NCBI GenBank assembly: GCA_018823325.1
Contig: JAHJIJ010000024.1
Span: 83,355-147,354, forward strand
DNA from: Alphaproteobacteria bacterium
GTDB lineage: Bacteria > Pseudomonadota > Alphaproteobacteria > Sphingomonadales > Sphingomonadaceae
Length of the DNA: 64,000 nucleotides
Reading direction: 5' to 3'
The translations under genes and the position numbers were made by a program. The number at the start of each line of letters is the position of its first letter. Within the stretch, counting starts at the first letter, position 1. Shown piece by piece: positions 52,078 through 60,614 of the stretch. A model generated the notes under the pieces. That model was not told the DNA's origin. It saw only the letters and a program-made list of their open reading frames with translations, and did not search any database.

Positions 52078-53089
52078 GAGAGGGCATCTTTTGGTGCCGG
52101 CACTTGCCTTGTTGACCGCGACATCTGGCGCGGCCGCGCAAGGCGAGCAGGACGACCTCAAACTTGCGCTTCCGGTCCGCTGCGACATGACGCAGGATTG
52201 CAGCATTCAGAAATATGTCGATCGCGCGCGCGGTCCCGAGCGCCGGGATTATCGCTGCGGGACAATGACGACCGATGCGCATGACGGAACCGATTTCCGG
52301 CTCCGGCGCTTCCAGGATCTCGACCGTGGCGTCGAGGTGGTCGCGGCGGCGGCCGGGACGGTGCTCCGCGTGCGGGACAATATGCCGGATATCTCCGTGA
52401 AGGAGGCATCAGCGCCACTCGCTCCGGACCGACTGGCGGGCAATGCCGTCGTGATCGGCCATGGCAATGGCTGGGAGACGCAATATAGCCATCTCGGGCG
52501 CGGCAGCGTGCGTGTGACGCCCGGCCAGCCCGTCTCTGCGGGCACCGGCCTGGGTGTGATCGGCCTTTCGGGGAACACCGAATTTCCCCATCTGCATTTC
52601 GAAGTGCGCCGCCATGGCAAGGCCGTGGACCCATTTTCTGCGGGCGAGTCGACCGACTGCGCCGCGACGCAGCCATCGCTGTGGACAGCAGCGGCCGCGG
52701 CCGCGCTCGTCTATCGGCCGACGGTGGTTCTGGCGACGGGCTTCGCCTCGTCCCCGGCCGAGGTCGAGCGCGAGGCGACGCGCGTTCGGGTGCCGGGCGC
52801 GATGGCGGACCCTGAGGCGCTGGTTCTTTGGGGCAACGTCTCTGGAACACAGTCCGGGGATGTGGAAATATTTCGGATCGATGCCCCCAATGGGGGAGTG
52901 CTGATGGCCCGGGAGACGCGCATACTGCGCAATAGTCTCGTATGGCTCAGCTATTCCGGAGTGCGGCGTCCAGATGGGGGATGGCAACCGGGCAAATATA
53001 GCGGAACATACCAGCTGACTAGAAATGGCGTTTTGGTGGGAGAACTGTCAATGTCTAGGTATATAACCGGATCGCGAACTAAACTTTAG
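52055..53089 (+). CDS. Exported M23-family (LytM-like) metallopeptidase homologue
   Basis: A 344-residue protein with a signal peptide (GHLLVPALALLTATSGAAAQ). The M23 zinc-site motifs are visible: HDGTDFR for HxxxD (about residues 76-82) and the later HLHFEV for HxH, with GHGNGWETQYSHL between. M23 enzymes cut peptidoglycan cross-links or stem peptides. The C-terminal ~130 residues are a separate beta-rich part without a name I can give. Its ATG at 52055 lies 23 bp inside the end of RTX gene 2, so it is translationally linked to a secretion substrate. Confidence 0.88.
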   Translation: MTWSSLSRRGHLLVPALALLTATSGAAAQGEQDDLKLALPVRCDMTQDCSIQKYVDRARGPERRDYRCGTMTTDAHDGTDFRLRRFQDLDRGVEVVAAAAGTVLRVRDNMPDISVKEASAPLAPDRLAGNAVVIGHGNGWETQYSHLGRGSVRVTPGQPVSAGTGLGVIGLSGNTEFPHLHFEVRRHGKAVDPFSAGESTDCAATQPSLWTAAAAAALVYRPTVVLATGFASSPAEVEREATRVRVPGAMADPEALVLWGNVSGTQSGDVEIFRIDAPNGGVLMARETRILRNSLVWLSYSGVRRPDGGWQPGKYSGTYQLTRNGVLVGELSMSRYITGSRTKL

Positions 53090-53257
53090 CCGTATAACGG
53101 AAACGAAGGCGGGGGCATCCGTGCGCCAGCCTATCGTCCGACGGCTTAGCTGCCACGCGTTCGCGCGATAAAAAGATGACCGCCGGCGGGGCGCTGCGGT
53201 CCCTTATCGACAAAAAATATCAAATTTCGTCGCCTGTGCTTCATGTGGGAGAGGTTC

Positions 53258-55114
53258 ATGCGTGCTGAAAACCTGAGCGCTGGCGAACCGCCAGTCAACA
53301 CACCAGCCAACAAAGATGTGCTCTCGTCGGTTACCGGGCAGATCAACCGCTACGCCATCCTGATGCTGGCGCTGTCGGGCGCGATCAACTTGCTCGGTAT
53401 CACCCTGCCGCTGTTCACGATGCAGGTCTTCGATCGTGTGCTCGCGAGTCGCAACGTGGACACGCTGTTCTTTCTAGGCCTGGCCGCTGGGCTTGCGCTG
53501 CTCACCGCCGCGACGCTCGATGGAATCCGGAGCATGGCGGTGGGGCGCGTGGGCGAATGGCTCATGCAACGCCTGGCGCCGCACGTGCTGGTCCGCTCGA
53601 TCGAACGCCGGCTCGTTGATCGCACGCTTCGGACCGAAATGCTGCGCGAGCTCTCGCAACTGCGCAGCTTCATCGGTGGACCCGGCGTGCCTGCCATCCT
53701 CGATATTCCCTGGATGCCGATCTATTTGTTGATCGCTTTCCTGATCCATCCCTGGGTCGGTGTCCTCTCGCTCATCGGCATGCTCGGGCTGCTCTCGCTG
53801 GCCTGGATCAATGAGAAGCTCAGCCGCCAGCAAATGCGCAATGCCGCCACACTCAACGCGCTGGTCATGCGGGACGGCGACGCGATCATGCGCAATGCCG
53901 AGGTCATCGACAGCATGGGCATGGCGCCTGCCGTCGTCGGGCGCTGGTCGCGAGGACTGGGCCGGGAAATCCGGCTGCAGGACTCCGTGCATCAGCGCAA
54001 CGCCACGATGGTGAGCATCACGCGCCTGACTCGCTCTCTCCTTCAAGTCGCGCTTTATACGGCAGCGGCCGTTCTCGTGCTCGACCAGCAAATAACTGGC
54101 GGCGCGATGCTGGCGGCGTCGATCATCATGAGCCGCTTGCTCGCTCCCATGGAATCCATGTTCGTGCACTGGCGCTCGCTGGTTCTCATGCGCGAGATCT
54201 ACGACCATCTGGCCGAGTTCTTCGCCCTGCCGGAGTTTCGCTCGACCGAGACCGAACTGCCGACGCCCCTTGGTCGCGTATCCGCAGAGCGCGTCAGCTA
54301 TGTCGTGACGGGCCACGCGGCGCCGATCCTGCGCGGCATCGACTTCGCGCTTGAGCCGGGCGAGCATCTGGCCATCGTTGGTCCGGCCGCTTCCGGCAAG
54401 ACGACCTTGTCGCGCGTGATCCTCGGCATCCTGCGGCCGACGCAAGGGGCGGCCAGGCTCGATGGCATGGACGTTTCCAAATGGCGGCGGGCCGACCTTG
54501 GCCGGCACATCGGCTACCTCCCGCAAGACGTGGAACTGTTCGCCGGCACCGTCTCGGAAAATATCGCACGCTTCACGAAGTGCGCGGATGCCGAAATCGT
54601 CCGGGCAGGCCGCATGGCCGGTTGCCACCAGATGATCGTCGCGCTGCCCAATGGCTATGACACCGAGATTGGCGAGGGCGGCTACCTGCTCTCCGGCGGT
54701 CAGCGCCAGCAGGTCGGGCTGGCCCGTGCGCTCTTCGGCCGCCCGCGTCTGGTGGTGCTGGATGAGCCGAACTCGAACCTGGACGCGGTGGGCGAGCAGG
54801 CGCTCAAGCAAGCGCTGAGCCGGCTGCACGACGCGCGCGTGACCGCCATCGTCGTGACTCACCGCCAAAGCCTGATCGGGCAGATGGACAAGCTGATGGT
54901 CCTGCAAAACGGCGCCATCAGTCACTTCGGCCCTGTCGAGGAAGTACTGAACAACAGCCGCGACAAGGTGGCGATCGCCAGCAAGCGCGATGCGGGGCAG
55001 CTCGCCCCGGAAACGAACAAGGCCATTGCGGCCGACCGGCCGACGGAGAGCAACGCCACGGACGACGATGCCGACGGCGACGAAACAGATCAGCCAAATG
55101 AGGTGGCGGCATGA
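53258..55114 (+). CDS. Type I secretion ABC transporter (PrtD/HlyB-like, no peptidase domain)
   Basis: A 618-residue fused permease-ATPase. About six transmembrane helices (ILMLALSGAINLLGITLPLFTMQVFDRVLASRN starts the first pair) are followed by an ATPase with Walker A GPAASGKTT (about 375-383), signature LSGGQRQQ (about 478) and Walker B LVVLDEPNSNLD, with VVTHR as the H-loop. There is no C39 domain, as expected for RTX substrates with C-terminal signals. The C-terminal ~60 residues are acidic and disordered. ATG at 53258, preceded by GGAGAGG; an ATG at 53243 lacks a ribosome site. It overlaps the adaptor gene by 4 bp. Confidence 0.95.
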   Translation: MRAENLSAGEPPVNTPANKDVLSSVTGQINRYAILMLALSGAINLLGITLPLFTMQVFDRVLASRNVDTLFFLGLAAGLALLTAATLDGIRSMAVGRVGEWLMQRLAPHVLVRSIERRLVDRTLRTEMLRELSQLRSFIGGPGVPAILDIPWMPIYLLIAFLIHPWVGVLSLIGMLGLLSLAWINEKLSRQQMRNAATLNALVMRDGDAIMRNAEVIDSMGMAPAVVGRWSRGLGREIRLQDSVHQRNATMVSITRLTRSLLQVALYTAAAVLVLDQQITGGAMLAASIIMSRLLAPMESMFVHWRSLVLMREIYDHLAEFFALPEFRSTETELPTPLGRVSAERVSYVVTGHAAPILRGIDFALEPGEHLAIVGPAASGKTTLSRVILGILRPTQGAARLDGMDVSKWRRADLGRHIGYLPQDVELFAGTVSENIARFTKCADAEIVRAGRMAGCHQMIVALPNGYDTEIGEGGYLLSGGQRQQVGLARALFGRPRLVVLDEPNSNLDAVGEQALKQALSRLHDARVTAIVVTHRQSLIGQMDKLMVLQNGAISHFGPVEEVLNNSRDKVAIASKRDAGQLAPETNKAIAADRPTESNATDDDADGDETDQPNEVAA

Positions 55115-56472
55115 CCAGCCTTCAACTTGCCGGCGAGACCGATTTCGCCGCTGGAGACATTGACGCGGAGGACGATCCCATTGCGCTGGGCGCCGGGCCC
55201 AACATCGGCCGGGTTGTGCGCATCGCGTTCATCGTGATCGCGGCCTTCGCAGCAATTTTCGTAATCTGGGGTTTTGTCGCGCCCTTGAGCAAGGCCGCAA
55301 TCGCTCCGGGCGTGGTCCAGGTGGAAGGCCGCAGGCGCACCGTGCAGCATCTCGAGGGCGGGATCGTCAGCGAGATCCTCGTTCGCGAGAATATGCGCGT
55401 GCGCAAGGGACAGCCGCTCATGCGGCTCGACACCGTGCAGTCCGGCGCCGCGGCGGATGCCGCGACCTCGCAATATTATTCCCTGCTGGCCGAGGAGAAG
55501 CGCCTTCAGGCTGAGCTCAGCGGCCAGAGCCTGACCTTCGACGACGAGCTGAAGAAGGCCGGGGACCGCGCCAGCGAAATCATGGACAATCAGCGCGCCT
55601 TGATGGAGACGCGCCGAGCATCTCTGGCCGGGCAGGCCGACGTGCTGCGGACGACCTGGGGGCAGGCGCAGGCTGAAATCAGCAGCCTCGAAGCGCAGGT
55701 CAGCGCCCATCGCGCGCAGCTGACCTTGTTGCGGGGCGAGCTCGAGACCGTCCAGCAGCTCGTCAATGAGCAGCTCGAGCGCAGGTCGCGCCTGCTGGAA
55801 CTGCAGCGCGCCGTGGCGAGCGCGGAAGGCCAGATCGGCAATCTCACCGGACAGATCCTGCGCGCCCGCCGCGCTATGTCGGAAGCGCAGGCGCGGATCG
55901 GCGCGCTGACCAGCGAGCGGCGCGACGAGACACAGGCCCGTCTGCGCGATGTGCAGATGCAATTGTCGGACGTCCGGCAGAGACTGAAGGCGACGACCGA
56001 CGTCAACCAGCGCAGGACGATCGTCGCGCCGGTCGACGGGCAGGTGGTGGAGCTGCGCTACACCACGATTGGGGGCGTCGTGCGGGCGGGCGAGCCGGTC
56101 ATGGACATCGTGCCCGAGCGCCAGCGCTTCGTCATCATGGCGCAGGTACGGCCGATCGACATCGAGAATGTCATCGTCGGGCTGCCGACCGAAGTGCGCC
56201 TGCTCCCTTATAGCGGTCGCAAGGTCCCGATGCTGATGGGGCATGTCAGCTCTGTCTCGCTGGACGCCATCATGCCGGAGACCCCCGGCGCGCAACCCTA
56301 TTATGCCGTCGAAGTCGAACTCGACGACCCCGACGCACTCAAGGACATAGACGTCAAGCTGCTCTCCGGCATGCCCACGGACACGTACATCATCTTGGGC
56401 AAGAGAACGCTTTTTTCATACCTGTTTCAACCGCTTACGGACAGCTTCCGTCGCGCGTTCCGTGAAAACTGA
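55111..56472 (+). CDS. HlyD-family type I secretion periplasmic adaptor
   Basis: A 453-residue membrane fusion protein. It has one transmembrane helix (VVRIAFIVIAAFAAIFVIWGF, about residues 30-50), APGVVQVEGRRRTVQHLEGGIV (start of the barrel/lipoyl region), a long alpha-helical hairpin (about 110-300, many Arg/Glu/Gln heptads) and TIVAPVDGQVVELRYTTIGGVV returning to the barrel. It bridges the ABC transporter and the TolC-type channel. It starts within the ABC gene stop (ATGA) and the regulator gene follows. Confidence 0.95.
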   Translation: MTSLQLAGETDFAAGDIDAEDDPIALGAGPNIGRVVRIAFIVIAAFAAIFVIWGFVAPLSKAAIAPGVVQVEGRRRTVQHLEGGIVSEILVRENMRVRKGQPLMRLDTVQSGAAADAATSQYYSLLAEEKRLQAELSGQSLTFDDELKKAGDRASEIMDNQRALMETRRASLAGQADVLRTTWGQAQAEISSLEAQVSAHRAQLTLLRGELETVQQLVNEQLERRSRLLELQRAVASAEGQIGNLTGQILRARRAMSEAQARIGALTSERRDETQARLRDVQMQLSDVRQRLKATTDVNQRRTIVAPVDGQVVELRYTTIGGVVRAGEPVMDIVPERQRFVIMAQVRPIDIENVIVGLPTEVRLLPYSGRKVPMLMGHVSSVSLDAIMPETPGAQPYYAVEVELDDPDALKDIDVKLLSGMPTDTYIILGKRTLFSYLFQPLTDSFRRAFREN

Positions 56473-56485
56473 TGGTGGGGTGACA

Positions 56486-57703
56486 ATGCCGGACCTTGAC
56501 GAAGCGATCGAGCGTGCGCTCGGCTCAGCGGAGCGTTCACCAGCAACCGAGCGCAGGCGAGCAAACCGCCAGCCTCTGCAATCGCTGCCACTCAATGGCA
56601 GCGCGCAGGTCTCGGTCAACAGCAGCACGATTGCGGGCGCGTGGAAAGCGGCCGTCGATCTTTCAGGCGGGGACAGCTGCGTTGGCATCCTGTCCGTTGC
56701 CCATCCGCACGTGCGCGGCACCATCTTCTCGTCCGGTTGCGATCAGTCGGATCTCACCTTCCTGAACGCCGACGAACTGCGTCGCTGGGTGGAAGAGCGC
56801 GTTCCGAGCCTCGATCATGACGGCGCGAGCGTCATCATGGCTGATCCCAAGGAAGTGGCCGAGGTCGCCAACCTGCCCTGGCTCAAGCATCTGTCGGCCC
56901 TGGCGATCGGCCGCGCAGAGGTGTCGAATGAAGGCGTGATGCGCGCCTTTGTCGGTTGGAGGAATCGCGCGCCCGAGGACGTCGACCTGCGCCGTCTCGC
57001 TCTCTCCATGCGGGTGCTGGCGCATTGCGCGCTGACTTACAATTACAACAGCCGCAGGGAGCGCCGGCTCCAGATCCTCGAAGGCATGATCGACGAACTG
57101 GCGCCCGCGCTGATGCTGGTCAGCGCGACAGCCCAAGTCTTCTGGACCAATTACCGCGCCGAATCCATTCTCGCCGAACGCCGGCTGCTTGTGCGCAACG
57201 GGGGTAACATGCTCGCCTCCCGGACGCCGTCCAACACGGCGCTTCTGCGCCGGGCAATCAGCGAGGCCATCTCGCTGCTTCCCCGTGTGGATGAGGAGAA
57301 TGACCGCTATTTGCTCATGCCGCGCGAAGATGGCGGGGATGACGTCATCGTGCTGCGGCCGGTTGCGGGCCGTGATGGCCTGGAAGGCAACAGGGCCGTG
57401 ATGGTGATCGTTCCGCAAGACGACATGCTGGGGATCGTCGGCAAGCTCGTCAGTCTCTACGGGCTCATTCCATCCGAGGCGCGCTTCGTCAGCGCGATCA
57501 TCGAGGCGGGGTCGCCGGCTCTTGCCGCGATCCAGCTTGGCATCACGGACCAGACCGCGAAAACTTACATGAAACGCATCTACGCGAAGCTGGGCATCAG
57601 TTGCCAGCTGGAGCTCGGCATTTTGTTCGCGTCGATCGCGCCGCCGCTCCGCAGCGTGCCCGCCGTCACGTCGCAGGCATTTCATCAGATCAACGCGCTT
57701 TGA
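56486..57703 (+). CDS. LuxR-type transcriptional regulator embedded in the secretion operon
   Basis: A 405-residue protein ending in a LuxR helix-turn-helix: LIPSEARFVSAIIEAGSPALAAIQLGITDQTAKTYMKRIYAKLGISCQLEL, of the type found in PAS-HTH regulators. Residues ~200-320 look PAS-like (ALMLVSATAQVFWTNYRAESILAERRLL). The first ~190 residues match no family I know. There is no autoinducer or receiver domain. The ATG at 56486 is preceded by GGTGGGG; a GTG at 56462 inside the adaptor gene is also in frame. It sits between adaptor and channel genes, so it probably regulates the RTX export system. Confidence 0.85.
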   Translation: MPDLDEAIERALGSAERSPATERRRANRQPLQSLPLNGSAQVSVNSSTIAGAWKAAVDLSGGDSCVGILSVAHPHVRGTIFSSGCDQSDLTFLNADELRRWVEERVPSLDHDGASVIMADPKEVAEVANLPWLKHLSALAIGRAEVSNEGVMRAFVGWRNRAPEDVDLRRLALSMRVLAHCALTYNYNSRRERRLQILEGMIDELAPALMLVSATAQVFWTNYRAESILAERRLLVRNGGNMLASRTPSNTALLRRAISEAISLLPRVDEENDRYLLMPREDGGDDVIVLRPVAGRDGLEGNRAVMVIVPQDDMLGIVGKLVSLYGLIPSEARFVSAIIEAGSPALAAIQLGITDQTAKTYMKRIYAKLGISCQLELGILFASIAPPLRSVPAVTSQAFHQINAL

Positions 57704-57723
57704 AGACAGGGAAGGGGGCTGTT

Positions 57724-59112
57724 ATGACGCGTTCGAGAGACTTTTGCCGAGCAATCATGCTGGCCGCGGCGATCCCCGCGGCGCCGACGCATGGCCAGAC
57801 CGTCGGACCGCCCGTGGTGGGCAGGGCGGCTGAACCCGCCGGGCCAATGACCCTGGCGCAGGCGTTCGTGGAGGCATACAAGGGCAGCCCGACTTTGCGG
57901 GCCGACCGCGAAGGCCTCAAGATCCTCGACGAGGACGTTGCCGTCGCCAGGTCAGCCGGCCGACCTACGCTTCAGGGCGAAGGCTCGATCACCCGCGCGG
58001 AGCTGGATGTGGTAGGCACGGGCTATATTGTCGGCGCACGGCTGACGCAGCCGATCTTCCGCGGATTTCGCGTGGTCAACAATGTGCGGGCCGCGCAGAC
58101 GAATGTGCGCGCCGGAAGGGAATCGCTCAGGCAAAGCGAGATCGATGTGTTCCGCGAGGTTGCCGCGCAATATTCGGCGGTGCTGCGGGATCGCGAAGTG
58201 CTCGCGCTCAACCAGGCGCTCATCAACAGCGTTCAGACGGTTCGCCAAGCCGAGTTGCGCCGGCTCGAGCTGGGCGAGCGCACGAAGACCGACGTGGCGC
58301 AATCCGAGGCGCGGCTCGCCTCTGCGGTCGCCTCGTTGGCGCGGGCCGAGCAGCATCTCTCGGAAAGCGAGACGCGCCTGCGCTCCCTGATCGGCCGAGT
58401 ACCGACGACGCTCGCGCCGCTGCCGGAGCTGCCGCAACTACCGGCAAGCCGCGACGACGCAATCGACCGGGCCATGGAATTCAGCCCGCGCATTCGCCAG
58501 AAGAAGCTGGAGGCGGAAGTCGCCCATCATCAGGTGAATGCGGCCAAGGGCGCACTGGCACCGCAGATCGACTTCGTTGCGACGATCAACAAGCGGGACG
58601 AAATCGTCCAGATCCTCGGCCGAAAGGTGAACCAGGATTTCGCCACGCTGCAGGCAGTGGTGACGGTGCCGATCTATCAGGGCGGCAGCGAATATGCCGC
58701 CATCCGCCGGGCGCGCCACACGGAGACTGTGCGGGTCATCGAGATCGACGAGGAAACGCGCGCCGTCTATGCCGGCGCCGTCATTGCCTGGGACCGGTGG
58801 ATCGCGGCGCGCAAGGCCCGCGAGGCCCTGGCGAACGCGATCCAGGCCAATGAAACGGCGGTGGCGGGCGTGAAGCGCGAGGCGCTGAGTGGCTCCCGCA
58901 CCACGCTCGACATTCTCGACGCCGAAAGCGAGTTGCGCGACGCCCGGATTGCGCACCGGAACGCCGTCCATGACGAATATGTCGCCAAGTTCGGCCTGCT
59001 TGCGGCGTTGGGGACGGCGACGGCGAGCGATTTCAATCTCGAAGTCGAGCCCTATGATCCGGATGCGCATTATCGCTCCGTGCAGGGCCGATGGATCGGA
59101 ACGGGGCCGTGA
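57724..59112 (+). CDS. TolC-family outer-membrane channel of the type I secretion system
   Basis: A 462-residue protein with a signal peptide (FCRAIMLAAAIPAAPTHGQ) and two outer-membrane-efflux repeats. The first starts MTLAQAFVEAYKGSPTLRADREGLKILDEDVAVARSAGRPTL, and the second contains DDAIDRAMEFSPRIRQKKLEAEVAHHQVNAAKGALAPQIDF. VTVPIYQGGSEYAAIRRAR and LSGSRTTLDILDAESELRDARI are typical. It completes the ABC-adaptor-channel set. ATG at 57724, 20 bp after the regulator; the glycosyltransferase gene starts 4 bp after its stop. Confidence 0.94.
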   Translation: MTRSRDFCRAIMLAAAIPAAPTHGQTVGPPVVGRAAEPAGPMTLAQAFVEAYKGSPTLRADREGLKILDEDVAVARSAGRPTLQGEGSITRAELDVVGTGYIVGARLTQPIFRGFRVVNNVRAAQTNVRAGRESLRQSEIDVFREVAAQYSAVLRDREVLALNQALINSVQTVRQAELRRLELGERTKTDVAQSEARLASAVASLARAEQHLSESETRLRSLIGRVPTTLAPLPELPQLPASRDDAIDRAMEFSPRIRQKKLEAEVAHHQVNAAKGALAPQIDFVATINKRDEIVQILGRKVNQDFATLQAVVTVPIYQGGSEYAAIRRARHTETVRVIEIDEETRAVYAGAVIAWDRWIAARKAREALANAIQANETAVAGVKREALSGSRTTLDILDAESELRDARIAHRNAVHDEYVAKFGLLAALGTATASDFNLEVEPYDPDAHYRSVQGRWIGTGP

Positions 59113-59116
59113 GACC

Positions 59117-60436
59117 ATGAAGCGGATGAATATCCTCTTCATTCACCAGAACATGCCCGGGCAGTTCAAGCATCTCGCGCCGCTGCTGGCGCGAGAGGGG
59201 CACCGCGTCTACTTCCTGACCAAAGCCTGCAGGCAGAAGCTGCCGGGGGTCACCGAGTGCGTCTATCCGGCGCCACGCGCGATCCGTAAGGAAACGCACC
59301 ATTATCTGCGCCGTTTCGAGGATGCCGTGCTCCATGGCCAGGCGGTGGTCCGCGCGATTGGCGGCCTGCGTCAGAAAGGCTTCGTGCCGGATCTCATCAT
59401 CGCCCATTCCGGTTGGGGCGAGGCGCTGTTCCTCAAGGATGTGCTGCCGAACGTCCCCCTCATCGTCTTCGCGGAGTTGAGCTACGCTTCGCATGGCCTG
59501 GACGTCGGGTTCGATCCCGAGGAGCCCTGCACGCTGGACACCGTCTGCCGAACCCGGGCGCGCAATGCGCATCTGCTTATGAGCCTGGACGCCGCCGATG
59601 CCGCAGTCAGCCCCACGCATTGGCAGAAGGCAAGCCACAGCAAAGCCCTGCAATCCAAGATCGCGGTGATCTTCGACGGCATCGACATCGATGTGGTGCA
59701 GCCACGCCCGGATGCCAGAGTCGTCCTGCCCAACGGAAAAGAGGTGCGACCCGGCGATCCGGTTATCACCTATGTCGCCCGCAACCTGGAGCCCTATCGG
59801 GGCTTTCGCACCTTCATGCGCGCCATTCCGGAGGTGCAGAAGAGGCGACTGGATGCCGAGATCCTCATCGTGGGCGGCGATGCGGTCAGCTACGGCCGTG
59901 CGCCCAGGGACTTTCCGAACTGGCGGGCCGCGATGGAAGCGGAAGTGCGGTTCGATGCGTCGCGCGTCCACTTCATGGGCCGGCTGCCTTATCAGGACTA
60001 TCTCGACGTGCTCGCGGTGAGTGCAGCGCACGCCTATCTGACTTATCCCTTCGTGCTGAGCTGGTCCTGCATTGAGGCAATGGCCATGGGTGCTCTCGTG
60101 ATCGGCTCTGAAACGGGGCCGGTGCAGGAAGTCATTCGCGATGGTGAAAACGGTTTGCTGACCGACTTTTTTGATGCTCGTGCCCTGGCGCAGAAACTGG
60201 TGATGGCGCTGGACGATCCTGCGCGGCTGCAACCGCTGCGGGATGCCGCCATCGCGACGGCAACGGCGGACTATTCGTTCCGAAAAGCGATACCGACGTG
60301 GAGGGCTTTCATCGAACAGGTGGTCGCCAATCACGGCGGCAAGAACGACATGAGCGCGCTGCGACTAGATCCCGTGGTCACCGAGGCGACGCGTTCCTCA
60401 CTCGCTGCCCTGTCGAGTGGGGCGCAAGCACGATAG
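59117..60436 (+). CDS. Family 4 (GT-B) glycosyltransferase in the secretion operon
   Basis: A 439-residue cytoplasmic glycosyltransferase. The N-terminal domain (MNILFIHQNMPGQFKHLAPLLAREGHRVYFLT, then SGWGEALFLKDVLPNVPLI) matches the Glyco_trans_4-type acceptor domain. The C-terminal GT1/GT4 nucleotide-sugar domain holds FDGIDIDVVQPRP, ITYVARNLEPYRGFRTFMRAIP and the E-x7-E motif within CIEAMAMGALVIGSETGPVQEVIRDGENGLL. Acceptor and donor are unknown. Being fifth in a tight T1SS operon (4 bp after the channel gene), it may modify an RTX protein or make a glycan that anchors it; this is inference. Confidence 0.9.
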   Translation: MKRMNILFIHQNMPGQFKHLAPLLAREGHRVYFLTKACRQKLPGVTECVYPAPRAIRKETHHYLRRFEDAVLHGQAVVRAIGGLRQKGFVPDLIIAHSGWGEALFLKDVLPNVPLIVFAELSYASHGLDVGFDPEEPCTLDTVCRTRARNAHLLMSLDAADAAVSPTHWQKASHSKALQSKIAVIFDGIDIDVVQPRPDARVVLPNGKEVRPGDPVITYVARNLEPYRGFRTFMRAIPEVQKRRLDAEILIVGGDAVSYGRAPRDFPNWRAAMEAEVRFDASRVHFMGRLPYQDYLDVLAVSAAHAYLTYPFVLSWSCIEAMAMGALVIGSETGPVQEVIRDGENGLLTDFFDARALAQKLVMALDDPARLQPLRDAAIATATADYSFRKAIPTWRAFIEQVVANHGGKNDMSALRLDPVVTEATRSSLAALSSGAQAR

Positions 60437-60537
60437 CCGTGGCAGCGGCCTGTCTGCCGCGCCGGAAAATCGGTGACATTTTGGAATGAGCGACGGGTCG
60501 ACTTTCCGGTGAACGGAGATGCCGTTCGGTAGAGGAA

Positions 60538-60614
60538 TGGTGCGCCCGACAGGATTCGAACCTGTGGCCCCCAGATTAGGAATCTGATGCTCTATCCTGC
60601 TGAGCTACGGGCGC
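60538..60614 (-). tRNA. tRNA-Arg (anticodon CCU), CCA encoded
   Basis: Read on the minus strand it forms a full cloverleaf: acceptor GCGCCCG/CGGGCGC, D-arm with GCTC..GAGC, anticodon stem TCAGA/TCTGG around loop TTCCTAA (anticodon CCT, decoding AGG), T-arm ACAGG-TTCGAAT-CCTGT, discriminator A and an encoded CCA at 60540-60538. It is 77 nt with CCA. It separates the secretion operon from the polysaccharide-type genes. Confidence 0.97.

Noticed and set aside
60538..60614. tRNA-Arg as the insertion site of a genomic island
   Set aside because: No integrase gene and no repeat of the tRNA 3' end were noticed on either side within the window, so there is no positive support.
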